DNA of 64,000 nt from Devosia sp. 66-22 (GCA_001899065.1 MKUZ01000022.1:62001-126000); one strand, 5' to 3'. Counted from the stretch's first letter, positions 53,215 to 62,713 are shown. Program-made: numbers and translations. The notes: a model not told the origin generated them from the letters alone.

Positions 53215-54085
53215 CACGACCGCGCCCCTTGCCGCTCCAGCGCCCGCTCCTCCAGTCCGCACGCGCCTCGAAACGCTCGCACTCTATGTGTGCCTCTTCG
53301 TGCTCCTCGCGGTCATCATCTTCCCGATCTACTGGCTGGTGCTCAACTCGCTGAAGTTCCAGCGCGACTTCTTCACCAACCCGCCGGTCTATTTTCCGCC
53401 CGAGCTGACGCTTGGTCACTGGGGAGAAGCGATGGGCAATCCGCTGAACCAGCGCTACATGCTCAACACCGCGGTCGTGGCGGTCATCTCCACCTTCACC
53501 GCCACCGCGGCCGGCACGCTGTGCGCCTACGTGCTGGCGCGCATCCGCATGCGCTGGCGGCTCAATGGCATTCTTCTGTTCGCCATCCTGATCTGCCGCC
53601 TGTTCCCGCCGGTGAGCCTCGCCATCCCCTACTATCTGCTGATGCGGCAGTTCGGCCTGCTCGATACGCAGGCTGCACTGGTGATCGCCTACACCGGCCT
53701 GGCGCTGCCCTTCGTCACCTGGATGATGCTCACCTTCTTCCAGGATCTGCCCAAGGAGGTCGAGCGCGCCGCCATGGTCGACGGCTGCACCGTGGTGCAG
53801 CGCTTCCTCTGGGTCGTGCTGCCCATGTCGGTACCGGCGATGGCCGTCTCCGCCACCTTCGTGTTCATTGCCGTGTGGAACGAGCTTCTCTACGCAATCA
53901 CGCTGACCACGCTCAACGCCAAGACCATACCGGTGGCCATCGCCAGCTTCGTGGGCGACAACGCGCTCGCCTGGGGGCCGATGAGCGCGCTCAGCGTTGC
54001 CTCTTTCGTCCCGGTGCTCCTGCTGGCCCTCGCCGCCCAGCGCTATCTCATCCGCGGCCTCACCTTCGGCGCCGTGAAAGGCTGA
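53207..54085 (+). CDS. Sugar ABC permease (MalG/UgpE type)
   Basis: 292 residues. An Ala/Pro-rich cytoplasmic N-terminus precedes six helices. The coupling motif is EVERAAMVDGCTVVQRFLWV, and the protein ends RGLTFGAVKG, typical of the MalG group. Its ATPase partner starts three bases after the stop. Confidence 0.9.
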   Translation: MTDTTAPLAAPAPAPPVRTRLETLALYVCLFVLLAVIIFPIYWLVLNSLKFQRDFFTNPPVYFPPELTLGHWGEAMGNPLNQRYMLNTAVVAVISTFTATAAGTLCAYVLARIRMRWRLNGILLFAILICRLFPPVSLAIPYYLLMRQFGLLDTQAALVIAYTGLALPFVTWMMLTFFQDLPKEVERAAMVDGCTVVQRFLWVVLPMSVPAMAVSATFVFIAVWNELLYAITLTTLNAKTIPVAIASFVGDNALAWGPMSALSVASFVPVLLLALAAQRYLIRGLTFGAVKG

Positions 54086-54088
54086 TCC

Positions 54089-55174
54089 ATGGCAAATTAT
54101 CTCCGTCTCGACCGGATCACCAAGAGCTTCGGTTCCTTCACCGCCGTCAGTGACGCCACGGTCGACATCGCGCCGGGTGAGTTCACCACGCTTGTCGGTC
54201 CCTCCGGCTGCGGCAAGACCACCTTGCTCAACATCGTCGCCGCGCTCGAGCGGCCCAGTTCCGGCGCGGTGATGATCGATGGCAAGGACGTCACGCAGCT
54301 CTCCGCGCGCGAGCGCGGCATCGCCATGGTGTTCCAGTCTTACGCGCTGTATCCGCACCTGACGATCCGGCAGAACCTCGGCTTCCCATTGCGCGTGCAG
54401 AAAGTCGCCAAGCCAGAGCGCGAGCGCCGCGTGCGCGAGGTGGCCGAGCTGGTCGAGATCGGCCACCTGCTCGACCGCAAGCCACGCGAGCTGTCCGGCG
54501 GCCAGCGCCAGCGGGTGGCCATCGGCCGCGCCATCATCCGGCCCTCGACCGTGTGCCTGCTCGACGAGCCGCTGTCCAATCTGGATGCCGCGCTGCGTGT
54601 CCGCGTGCGTGCCGAACTCAAGCTGCTGTTCGGGCGCATGGGAACGACCACGCTCTTTGTAACCCACGACCAGTCCGAAGCCATGACCATGAGCGATCGC
54701 ATCGTGGTGATGCGCGACGGCAAGGTGCAGCAGCAGGGCAAGCCTCTCGAACTCTACCAGAAGCCGGCCAACGCCTTTGTCGCAAGCTTCATCGGTTCGC
54801 CGCAAATGAACCTGATGGAAGCGCGAGTCGACAGCGAGGGCGGGCGCGCGCTGCTTCGCGCCGGCTCCCTCACCCTGCCGCTCGATGACGGACAGGCGGC
54901 CCGTCTCGGCTCGCGCCGCGCCGTCACGCTTGGCATCCGGCCCGAAGCGATCACGATCAATCGCGTGCCCGGCGGCGCCAGCCTTGCCGCACGCATAGAA
55001 CTGGTCGAGCACCTGGGCAATTCGGCCATCGTCCACTATCGCGGCCCCGCCGGCGACCAGATCGTGGGCATGGAACTGCTCGACGCCTCGATCGGCGCCG
55101 GCTGGTCGGGCGAAGCATGGCTCGATCCGGCCTCGGTCCATCTGTTCGACACCGAAACCACGTTGGCGCTGTAG
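54089..55174 (+). CDS. Sugar ABC ATPase (UgpC/MalK/MsmK type)
   Basis: 361 residues. Walker A VGPSGCGKTTLLNIVAALE, signature LSGGQRQRVAIGRAI, Walker B VCLLDEPLSNLDAALRVRVR, switch VTHDQSEAMTMSDRI, then a TOBE-type C-terminal domain (GSRRAVTLGIRPEAI). It energises the permeases just upstream. It is the only sugar-type ATPase in this window, while two other sugar importers (27421-30408 and 58591-61651) lack one, so it may be shared. MsmK-like sharing is known in other bacteria. Confidence 0.92.
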   Translation: MANYLRLDRITKSFGSFTAVSDATVDIAPGEFTTLVGPSGCGKTTLLNIVAALERPSSGAVMIDGKDVTQLSARERGIAMVFQSYALYPHLTIRQNLGFPLRVQKVAKPERERRVREVAELVEIGHLLDRKPRELSGGQRQRVAIGRAIIRPSTVCLLDEPLSNLDAALRVRVRAELKLLFGRMGTTTLFVTHDQSEAMTMSDRIVVMRDGKVQQQGKPLELYQKPANAFVASFIGSPQMNLMEARVDSEGGRALLRAGSLTLPLDDGQAARLGSRRAVTLGIRPEAITINRVPGGASLAARIELVEHLGNSAIVHYRGPAGDQIVGMELLDASIGAGWSGEAWLDPASVHLFDTETTLAL

Positions 55175-55176
55175 CC

Positions 55177-55986
55177 ATGAGCAGGATCGTCGTCACCGGT
55201 GCCACCGGCAATCTGGGTGGCAAGGTTGCCGCGCATCTTGCCGGCGCAGGACATGACCTGATGCTGCTCGATCGCCGCGCCGCTCCCGGGATCGTCGCCG
55301 TCGACCTCGGCAGCTATGACGCCGCCTGGACCGACAGCATCGCCGGCGCCGACGCCATCGTGCATTTTGCCGGCGAGGGTCGGCCGAAGGCCAGCTGGGC
55401 CGATGTGCATGCCGGCAACGTACTGATGACCGGCAATGTCCTGCGCGCCGCCCGCGCTCACGGGGTTGGCCGCGTCGTCTATGCCAGCACCAATCAGGTC
55501 ATGGGCGGCTACCGGTTCCGTCCGGAAGCGATCCGGCCCGACTCGCCGCCCGCCCCGCTCAACCCCTATGCCGTCTCAAAGCTCATCTGCGAGGAAATGG
55601 GACGTGCCTTCGCTGCCGAGACCGGCGCAGGTTTCGTCGCCTTCCGCATCGGTAACATCCCGCCAGGCGACAACATCCCCGGGCCGGATCTGGGCATCGG
55701 CACCTGGGGCCAGGAGATGTGGCTCTCCAACCGCGACCTGCTCCAGGCGGTCGATCGAGCGCTGGCAGCCGACATTGCAGGCTTCGTGCTTCTCAATCTC
55801 GTCTCGGCCAATCCGGGGATGCGCTGGGAGATCGAGACCGCGCGGGCAGCCATCGGCTACATCCCGCAGGACGGCCATGCGGCGGTCCGTACCGCCCAGA
55901 TCGATGCCGAGGAGGCACGGGCCCGCCTTTCCCGGCTGGTGCCCGGTGCCTGGCTTGACCAATTCGGCGAACCGCTCGAAGGCTGA
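55177..55986 (+). CDS. NAD-dependent epimerase/dehydrogenase (short-chain, extended type)
   Basis: 269 residues from the ATG at 55177, two bases after the ATPase stop. A Rossmann fold starts RIVVTGATGNLGGKVAAHLA; VYASTNQVMGGY and the active-site Tyr-Lys in LNPYAVSKLICEE mark the extended SDR family. Size and the FRIGNIPPGDN segment recall uronate (hexuronate) dehydrogenases. It would oxidise or epimerise the imported sugar. Confidence 0.8.
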   Translation: MSRIVVTGATGNLGGKVAAHLAGAGHDLMLLDRRAAPGIVAVDLGSYDAAWTDSIAGADAIVHFAGEGRPKASWADVHAGNVLMTGNVLRAARAHGVGRVVYASTNQVMGGYRFRPEAIRPDSPPAPLNPYAVSKLICEEMGRAFAAETGAGFVAFRIGNIPPGDNIPGPDLGIGTWGQEMWLSNRDLLQAVDRALAADIAGFVLLNLVSANPGMRWEIETARAAIGYIPQDGHAAVRTAQIDAEEARARLSRLVPGAWLDQFGEPLEG

Positions 55987-56004
55987 TCGCACCAGGAGAA
56001 AATC

Positions 56005-57168
56005 ATGCCACTGATCGAGTCCATCGCCCGAGGCGCCGAAGACCTGACGGCGTGGCGCCGCGAGTTCCACCGTCATCCCGAACTGGGCTTCGAGCTGCCG
56101 GCAACGATCGAGCGCGTCCTCGGCCTCCTCACGTCCTTCGGCATCACCGACATTACGACCGGCGTCGGTCGTTCGGGAATTGTTGCCGTCATCGAGGGGC
56201 AGGCGAGCGGGCGCAGCATTGGCCTGCGCGCCGATATGGATGCCCTGCCCATCGCCGAGCAGACCGGACTGCCCCATGCGAGCACGATCGCCGGGCGGAT
56301 GCATGCCTGCGGCCATGACGGACACACCACCATGCTGCTGGGCGCGGCCCGACACCTGGCGGCGACGCGCAATTTCCCCGGCCGCGCGGTGTTGATCTTC
56401 CAGCCCGCCGAGGAGGCCGGCGCCGGCGGTCAGGTGATGGTCAAGGACGGTCTGATCGAACGCTTCGGCATCGAGGAGGTCTATGCGCTCCACAACTATC
56501 CGGGGCAGGCCACGGGCACGTTCGCGGTCCGGCCGGGTGCCATCATGGCCGCTGCCGATGAGTTCACGATCACCATCGAGGGGGCCGGTGGCCACGCCGC
56601 CTGGCCGCACAATACCATCGATCCGGTTGTGGTGGCGGGCCAGCTGATCGGCGCGCTGCAAACACTTGTCTCGCGCAACACCGACCCGCTCGACGCCTCG
56701 GTGGTATCGGTCACGCAGCTCCATTGCGGCTCCGCGTGGAACATCATTCCATCCAGCGCCGTGCTCAACGGCACTGTCCGCACGCTCAACGAGGCCCTGC
56801 GCGATCGTCTCGAGGCGCGCCTCAATCATCTGGTCGAGGGCATTGCCGCGTCCTTCGGCGCGCGAGCCGTCGTCGCCTATTACCGCGGCTACCCGGCCAC
56901 GATCAATACCCCCGAGCACGCGCGGGTTTCGGCCGCCACGGCCGCCGCTGTGGTTGGCACCGAAAACGTCGATGGCGACGCGCGCCCGACGATGGGCGGC
57001 GAGGACTTCTCCTACATGCTGCAGCGCTGCCCCGGCGCCTATGCCCTGATCGGCAACGGTCCGAGCGCCGAGCTCCACAGCGCGACGTTCGATTTCAACG
57101 ACGAGATCCTGCCCGTCGGGGCGAGCTACTTCGCGAGCCTGGTCGAACGCCGCCACCTGGCGTCCTGA
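56005..57168 (+). CDS. M20-family amidohydrolase
   Basis: 387 residues with CAGGAG nine bases upstream. Zinc-binding motifs: MHACGHDGHTTMLLGAARHL, FQPAEEAGAGGQVMV, and GGEDFSYML late in the sequence; a dimerisation lid domain lies between. It is the HipO/IAA-amino-acid hydrolase type, which cleaves N-acyl groups from amino acids or amino sugars. Its position after the epimerase points to deacylation of an N-acylated amino sugar, but that is inference. Confidence 0.87.
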   Translation: MPLIESIARGAEDLTAWRREFHRHPELGFELPATIERVLGLLTSFGITDITTGVGRSGIVAVIEGQASGRSIGLRADMDALPIAEQTGLPHASTIAGRMHACGHDGHTTMLLGAARHLAATRNFPGRAVLIFQPAEEAGAGGQVMVKDGLIERFGIEEVYALHNYPGQATGTFAVRPGAIMAAADEFTITIEGAGGHAAWPHNTIDPVVVAGQLIGALQTLVSRNTDPLDASVVSVTQLHCGSAWNIIPSSAVLNGTVRTLNEALRDRLEARLNHLVEGIAASFGARAVVAYYRGYPATINTPEHARVSAATAAAVVGTENVDGDARPTMGGEDFSYMLQRCPGAYALIGNGPSAELHSATFDFNDEILPVGASYFASLVERRHLAS

Positions 57169-57384
57169 CAATGGGCCGCATAGCGCCAACTGACGGGCGT
57201 CGGTCTCGGTCTCCTGAGGAACCGCCGATCTCGCTGTTACCCTTGGCAGTACCGATAGGCCCGAACGATCCGACAGGCAGGGGGCGGGCCAAGCGATAGG
57301 GCAGGCCGGCATCCAACCGGCGCCCGCTGCTTGTCCTTTCTGGGGGATCGACGGTGGGGAGTGGGAGTTGTATCGCTTCGATCC

Positions 57385-58422
57385 ATGAACAAGCCTGCGA
57401 CACTCATGGAAGTGGCTCGGATCGCCGGGGTATCGACTGCCACCGTGGCGCGCGTCCTCAAGAATCAAGGCTACGTCTCTGCGAAAGCGAGGGAGCAGAT
57501 CGAAGCGGCGGTGAAGGCGACGGGCTACCGGCCCAATGCCATGGCCCGCAACCTGCGGCAGCAGCGCAGCTACACGATCGGACACGTGGTCAGTGCGGTG
57601 ACCGCCAATCCGTTCTTCGTCAACGTGGCGCATGGCGCCGAGGACGAGGCGTTCGCCCGCGGCTTCAGCACGCTGCTGTTCAATCACAATGGCAGCGCCG
57701 AGCGGGAGCGCGCCGGCATTGAGCGCTTCATCGAGCAGCGCGTGGACGCGGTGCTTTTCACCACGGCGATCGAGGTCAGCGATGTCGCGTTGCTGCTCAA
57801 GGAGCGCATTCCCGTCGTGCAGGTCGAGCGGCGCGTGACGGCAGATGCGCCGTCCGTGACCGTCGACAACGAGGTCGGAGCGCTGGAAGCGATGGCCTAT
57901 CTCATCGAGCTTGGGCACCGGCGGATCGCCTTCATCGGCGGCACGCCTATGGTGGACGACCGGCTTGTCGAGGCCGAACGCGAGAACGCCTATCGCATCG
58001 GCCTGTTCAATGCGGGCCTGTCGTGGCGCGACGAGTATGTAGGCCACGGCGCATACTACTCGCCCGAGGACGGGACTGGTCGCGACGGCTACCGTCACAC
58101 CAAGGCGTTCCTGTCGCTGCCGCGCGACAAGCGTCCGACCGCGATCTTTGCGACGTGCGATATCCTTGCGGCGAGCGCCTTGCAGGCGATCAACGAAATG
58201 GGTCTGCGCGTCCCGGGAGACATTTCCATCATCGGGTTCGACGATACCCTCGCGCAGAATCTGGCCCCGCCGCTGACGACGGTGGCGCAGCCCATGCAGG
58301 AGCTCGGGCGCCGAGCCTTCGGCATGGCGCTGTCGATGATCGAGGGCGACCGGTCGCCGGTACCCGTGCGGCTCCCCAGCCGGCTCGTGATCAGGCATTC
58401 GGTCGGCCCGCCGCCACGCTGA
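57385..58422 (+). CDS. LacI-family transcriptional regulator
   Basis: 345 residues from the ATG at 57385. The helix-turn-helix and hinge read ATLMEVARIAGVSTATVARVL and NAMARNLRQQRSYTIGHVV (in parts). The effector domain resembles periplasmic sugar-binding proteins: LGHRRIAFIGGTPM, PTAIFATCDILAASALQAI and ISIIGFDDTLAQNLAPPLTT. A 20-base dyad centred on CG is just downstream of the gene at the promoter of the next importer. The 216 bases upstream hold no clear promoter, only a weak dyad near 57307-57325. Confidence 0.92.
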   Translation: MNKPATLMEVARIAGVSTATVARVLKNQGYVSAKAREQIEAAVKATGYRPNAMARNLRQQRSYTIGHVVSAVTANPFFVNVAHGAEDEAFARGFSTLLFNHNGSAERERAGIERFIEQRVDAVLFTTAIEVSDVALLLKERIPVVQVERRVTADAPSVTVDNEVGALEAMAYLIELGHRRIAFIGGTPMVDDRLVEAERENAYRIGLFNAGLSWRDEYVGHGAYYSPEDGTGRDGYRHTKAFLSLPRDKRPTAIFATCDILAASALQAINEMGLRVPGDISIIGFDDTLAQNLAPPLTTVAQPMQELGRRAFGMALSMIEGDRSPVPVRLPSRLVIRHSVGPPPR

Positions 58423-58453
58423 CCGGCAAGCCCAACAAGCTCCACCATACGCA

Positions 58454-58505
58454 TTGACCGACCTCCCTGTGCCTGCTAACGATGCATGTGTCAACGATGA
58501 CACAT
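58454..58505 (+). promoter_or_regulatory. Promoter and LacI-type operator of the third sugar importer
   Basis: TTGACC (58454-58459), 17 bases, then TAACGA (58477-58482) form a moderate promoter. Directly after it, ATGTGTCAACGATGACACAT (58486-58505) is an almost perfect dyad with the central CG that LacI-family proteins prefer. The start point would fall inside the operator, the classic repression layout, 86 bases before the binding-protein ATG. Confidence 0.65.
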
Positions 58506-58590
58506 GGCCTTTTGCGGCCGTTGGGGCGGTCTGGAGGGATCGCGCCGAAGGCGGACCGACAAAGATGCGGCCACCATCAGGGAGAGAGAA

Positions 58591-59874
58591 ATGGGTTTAC
58601 TCAGGGTTCTCGCGACGGGCGCGTTGCTCGCGGGCGTCGCGCTGGTGCAGCCAGCGGCTGCCCAGACCAACGTGACTTTCTGGCAGTTCTTCACCGGCGA
58701 CACCGATGTGAAAGCCTGGCGCGACACAATCGCCAAGTTCGAAGCGGCCAACCCGGACATCAAGATCAACATGGAGCTCGTTCCCTGGTCGGAGCAGCAG
58801 CAGCGCTTCGTCACCGCACTGGCAACGGGCGGCCTGCCCGATATCTCCATGCTGGGCAACAACGTCGTCGCGCAGTTCCAGGCGACGGGCTCGCTGGCAC
58901 CGCTCGACGACTACGTCGCCGCCTATGAGGCCGAGAGCGGCATCAAGATAACCGACGACATGTGGCCGGGCGACCAGGGCTACTACATTCTCGACGGCAA
59001 GATCTGGGCGTCGCCCATCGCGGTGGAAACGCGAGCGCTGTTCTACCGCAAGGACCTGTTCCGCGAGGCCGGCCTCAATCCTGACGATCCGCCGGATACC
59101 TGGGAGGAACTGCGCGACGCCGCGAAGGTGCTGTCGGAAAAAGGCGCCGGCAAGTACTACGGCATCGCGATGCCCATGAGCATCACCTACAATACAGTGC
59201 AGAATTTCATGAGCACCTATCTGGGCTATGGCGCCCGCATGCTGAACGACGACGGTTCGTGCGGATTCAATACCCAGGAATTCAAGGATGCGCTGACCGT
59301 CTATACCGATATCTACAAGACCGGCGGCACGCACCCCGATGCCCCCACGCTCGACGGCGACACGCTGCGCCGCGGCTTTGCCGACGGCAACTACGCCATG
59401 CACATCCAGAATGCCTCCATGCTGAAGCAGCTGCAGGATGAGGGTGCGTCGTTCGTCGACGAAATCGGCATTGCCAAGATCCCGGCGGGTCCCGTCAATC
59501 GCACCGGATTCCTCGGTGGCTGGCCGCTCGTCCTGTGGGAAGCCTCTCAGGTGAAGGAGGCCGCGGCCAAGTTCATCTTCTTTGCGACCCATGGCGAGCC
59601 CTTGCGCGACATGGCCGTCGCTTCCGGCTTCCTCCCCGGCAGCGTCAGCCTCGCCAAGGGGGCGCCGTGGGATGCGTATCCCTACCCGCTGTTCGTCGAA
59701 CAGCTGGCGGATGCGCGCCCCTACCAGTACCCGTCGCAGGCCATTGCCGAGATGGGGCAGCTCGAAGTCGATACGATCCAGAAGGCCGTGCAGGCTGTGG
59801 CGCTCGGCCAGCAGTCGGTCGACGCCGCGACGACCCAGCTCTGCACCACCATCAACGAAGTGCTGGCACGCTGA
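58591..59874 (+). CDS. Sugar ABC transporter, solute-binding protein
   Basis: 427 residues from the ATG at 58591 (GGGAGAGAG upstream) with signal peptide LRVLATGALLAGVALVQPAA. The mature part: VTFWQFFTGDTDVKAWRDTI, FVTALATGGLPDISMLGNNV, VETRALFYRKDLFREAGLNP and GFLGGWPLVLWEAS, MalE/UgpB-like. Earlier in-frame starts would cross the operator region. It is the first gene of the LacI-controlled operon. Confidence 0.9.
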   Translation: MGLLRVLATGALLAGVALVQPAAAQTNVTFWQFFTGDTDVKAWRDTIAKFEAANPDIKINMELVPWSEQQQRFVTALATGGLPDISMLGNNVVAQFQATGSLAPLDDYVAAYEAESGIKITDDMWPGDQGYYILDGKIWASPIAVETRALFYRKDLFREAGLNPDDPPDTWEELRDAAKVLSEKGAGKYYGIAMPMSITYNTVQNFMSTYLGYGARMLNDDGSCGFNTQEFKDALTVYTDIYKTGGTHPDAPTLDGDTLRRGFADGNYAMHIQNASMLKQLQDEGASFVDEIGIAKIPAGPVNRTGFLGGWPLVLWEASQVKEAAAKFIFFATHGEPLRDMAVASGFLPGSVSLAKGAPWDAYPYPLFVEQLADARPYQYPSQAIAEMGQLEVDTIQKAVQAVALGQQSVDAATTQLCTTINEVLAR

Positions 59875-59900
59875 CCGCAGCACAGCCCGGAGTAACCGAC

Positions 59901-60824
59901 TTGGCGTCGCACAACGCAGGTTCCCGGGCAAAACGGGTGGGGGCAATTGTCCCCGCCCGCTTCCGCAAGGACCACCTCCTCCCCTATGCGATGGTGAGCC
60001 CCGCAGTGGCGGTCACCATCGCAATCGCGGTCATCCCGCTCATCTACGAAGTCTGGCTGTCGCTCCAGGACTGGTACATGCTGAAGCGGCCGCAGCCGAT
60101 CTTCGGCGGGCTCATCAACTACATCGCGGTCAGCAAGGACGGGGCGCTGTGGGCGGCCCTTGGGCGCACGGCCATCTGGACCGTCGGGACGGTGGTGGTG
60201 GAGATCGCGCTGGCCCTGCCGCTGGCGCTGCTGCTCAACCGCAACACCGCCGTGGCGCGGGCCGGATCGGCGCTGATCCTCATCCCATGGGTCACGCCAT
60301 TCATCGTGCTGGGCTTCGGTTGGCGCTTCCTGCTCGACAGCGATGTCGGGCCGATCCACCAGATCCTCGAATTAATCGGTCTCGCGGGCGGACGCTCGGT
60401 TCTCACCGATCCGGCAGGCGCGCTGGCCGCCATCACCTTCATTTCAGGCTGGAAGGGCGCGCCGTTCATGGTGATCGCCCTGATCGCAGCGCTGAAGTCG
60501 ATCCCCGACGAGCTCTACGAAGCAGCCGAGGTGGACGGCGCGGGGGCGTGGGCGCAGTTCTGGCACGTGACGGTCCCCTCGATCTGGAACACCGTCGTCA
60601 TCGTCGGCCTGATCCTGGGCATCCTTGCCTTCTACAGCTTCGATCTGGCGTGGATCATGACCAAGGGCGGGCCGCAGGACGGCACCGCCATCGTCGGCAT
60701 CCAGATCTATCGCGCCGTGTTCCTTGACCTGCGTCCGGCCTACGCGGCCGCCATCAGCGTCGTCATGCTGCTGATCCTGTTCGCGGCCTCGCTCGCGGTG
60801 TTGCGGCTGAGGAGGTCGAACTGA
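59901..60824 (+). CDS. Sugar ABC permease (MalF/UgpA type)
   Basis: 307 residues from a TTG at 59901 with CGGAG eight bases upstream; no ATG fits before the first helix. Marks: LLPYAMVSPAVAVTIAIAVI, coupling motif LYEAAEVDGAGAWAQFWHVT, and MTKGGPQDGTAIVGIQIYR. Its stop shares a base with the next ATG (TGATG at 60822-60826). Confidence 0.9.
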   Translation: MASHNAGSRAKRVGAIVPARFRKDHLLPYAMVSPAVAVTIAIAVIPLIYEVWLSLQDWYMLKRPQPIFGGLINYIAVSKDGALWAALGRTAIWTVGTVVVEIALALPLALLLNRNTAVARAGSALILIPWVTPFIVLGFGWRFLLDSDVGPIHQILELIGLAGGRSVLTDPAGALAAITFISGWKGAPFMVIALIAALKSIPDELYEAAEVDGAGAWAQFWHVTVPSIWNTVVIVGLILGILAFYSFDLAWIMTKGGPQDGTAIVGIQIYRAVFLDLRPAYAAAISVVMLLILFAASLAVLRLRRSN

Positions 60825-61651
60825 TGCGGAGCCGCGGCGCCACCCGGGATCTGATCCTCGATGCCGTGACCATCGTCGCTGTGCTGCTGATGCTGGTCCC
60901 TATCATCTGGGTCTTCCTCGGCTCGATCAAGCCGGAGCACGACATCATGTCGGGCAATCCATGGCCGACACGCGTCACGTTCGATCACTACATCGCGATC
61001 TGGAACAAGGAGGGCTTTCTCACGGCCCTGCGCAACAGCCTGATCGTGGGGCTCGTCGTGGCGGTGGTCACGACCTTTGTCGCGGCGCCGGCGGCCTATT
61101 CGCTGAGCCGTTTCGACTATCGCGGGCGCAATCTGTTCAGCCTGATGATCCTGGGCACGCAGACCCTGCCGGCGGTGGCAATCCTCGTGCCGCTGGTGGT
61201 GATCGTCCGCCAGCTCGGACTGACAAACACGCTCACCGCTTTGATCTTCATCCACCTGGCGCTCGGGCTGCCGATCGCGGTGTGGATGCTCAAGGGCTAC
61301 ATCGACGCCATACCGCGCGACCTCGAGGAAGCGGCGATGGTTGACGGCACCGGCCGATTCGGCGCGCTGGTGCGCGTCGTGCTGCCCCTGATCCGGCCGG
61401 CGCTGGTGGCGGTTGGAACGTTCGCCTTCGTGCTGTCCTGGGGCGAGTTCGTCATCGCCCTTGCGATCGTGTCGAAAGCGGAAGTGCGAACGCTGCCGCT
61501 GGCACTGCAGAGCCTGTTCGATCCGTACCAGTTCAGCTGGGGTCAGGTGATGGCGGGCGGTGTCGTCATCGCGCTGCCGGCGGTGATCCTCTTCTTCATC
61601 TTCCGCAAGCAACTCGTCGGCGGTCTGCTCGCCGGCGGCGTCAAGGGATAG
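60824..61651 (+). CDS. Sugar ABC permease (MalG type)
   Basis: 275 residues, six helices. SRFDYRGRNLFSLMILGTQT, the coupling motif DLEEAAMVDGTGRFGALVRV, and a C-terminus KQLVGGLLAGGVKG typical of the MalG group. No ATPase gene follows; two enzymes complete the operon. Confidence 0.9.
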   Translation: MRSRGATRDLILDAVTIVAVLLMLVPIIWVFLGSIKPEHDIMSGNPWPTRVTFDHYIAIWNKEGFLTALRNSLIVGLVVAVVTTFVAAPAAYSLSRFDYRGRNLFSLMILGTQTLPAVAILVPLVVIVRQLGLTNTLTALIFIHLALGLPIAVWMLKGYIDAIPRDLEEAAMVDGTGRFGALVRVVLPLIRPALVAVGTFAFVLSWGEFVIALAIVSKAEVRTLPLALQSLFDPYQFSWGQVMAGGVVIALPAVILFFIFRKQLVGGLLAGGVKG

Positions 61652-61658
61652 AGCATTC

Positions 61659-62705
61659 ATGGGCAGGACCACGCAATCGCTGTACTTCACCGGGCCGCGC
61701 GAGCTCGATGTTCGAGAGGAGCCCCTGGCGCAGCCCGGGGCCAATGAGGTGCTGATCGAGGCGGTCGTTTCCGGCATCAGCGCCGGGACCGAACTCAACG
61801 TGTTCCGTGGCTACGCGCCGCAATGGCGCCAGCACATGGATCCGGCGACGCGGCTGTTCTCGGCAACCGAAGATCCCGACTGGAAATGGCCCGCGCGCTA
61901 CGGCTATACCCTGGTGGGCCGCGTGGCAGAGCGCGGTAGTGCCGTAACGCATCTGCGGGACGGCGACCTCGTCTTCTCCTATTCGCCGCACGGAGCGCAT
62001 GCCATCGTCGCCGCGAACGCGGTCGTGCCGCTTGGCGACCTCGCCAATCCGGAGCTCGGCGCGTTCTTTGCGAACTTCAATACGGCCTATAATGGCGTTC
62101 TTGATGCGGCCATCCCGCTCGGCGCCGATGTCGTCGTGTCGGGCCTTGGCGTGATCGGGCAGCTGGCGACCCGTCTGGTGAAGCGTGCCGGCGCGCGTCG
62201 CATCATTGCCGTCGACCGGCTCGCGCCGCGCCGCGAGGCGGCCCGGGCGGGCGGTGCGACGCATACGCTCGATCCAGCCACCGACAAGGTGGCCGAGACC
62301 GTGCGCGAGCTGACCGGCGGGCGTGGCGCCGATGTCGTGATCGAGGTGTCGGGTGCCGCCCCGGCGCTCAACGAGGCCATTCGCACCGCCGGCTACAATG
62401 GCACGGTCGTCGCCATGTCCTGGTATGGCGGTACCTTCGAGAGCCTTCAGCTGTCGGGAGAGTTCCACCACAACCGGACGCGGATCATCTCGTCGCAGGT
62501 CGGCGCCGTGAACCCCATGCTCGGGCCGATGTGGAGTGTCGCGCGACGCGGCGAGATCGTGCGTGAGCTGATGGACCTGTATGCGGCCGACCTCGCCGGA
62601 TTCGTTACGCATCGTATTCCGCTCGCGCAAGCGGGGCAGGGATACCGCCTGCTCGACCAGGGCGCGCCCGACGTGCTCCAGGTCATCATCGACTATCGGA
62701 AATGA
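61659..62705 (+). CDS. Medium-chain dehydrogenase, likely without zinc
   Basis: 348 residues of the MDR alcohol-dehydrogenase fold: a GroES-like N-terminal part and a Rossmann part (VVVSGLGVIGQLATRLVKRA). The catalytic cysteine expected near residue 40 is absent (VVSGISAGTELNVFRG) and no four-cysteine structural zinc loop is seen. It therefore belongs to the SAGTE subgroup annotated variously as sorbitol or bacteriochlorophyllide dehydrogenase-like. In this operon it probably oxidises the imported sugar or polyol. Confidence 0.8.
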   Translation: MGRTTQSLYFTGPRELDVREEPLAQPGANEVLIEAVVSGISAGTELNVFRGYAPQWRQHMDPATRLFSATEDPDWKWPARYGYTLVGRVAERGSAVTHLRDGDLVFSYSPHGAHAIVAANAVVPLGDLANPELGAFFANFNTAYNGVLDAAIPLGADVVVSGLGVIGQLATRLVKRAGARRIIAVDRLAPRREAARAGGATHTLDPATDKVAETVRELTGGRGADVVIEVSGAAPALNEAIRTAGYNGTVVAMSWYGGTFESLQLSGEFHHNRTRIISSQVGAVNPMLGPMWSVARRGEIVRELMDLYAADLAGFVTHRIPLAQAGQGYRLLDQGAPDVLQVIIDYRK

Positions 62706-62713
62706 GGGACGTC

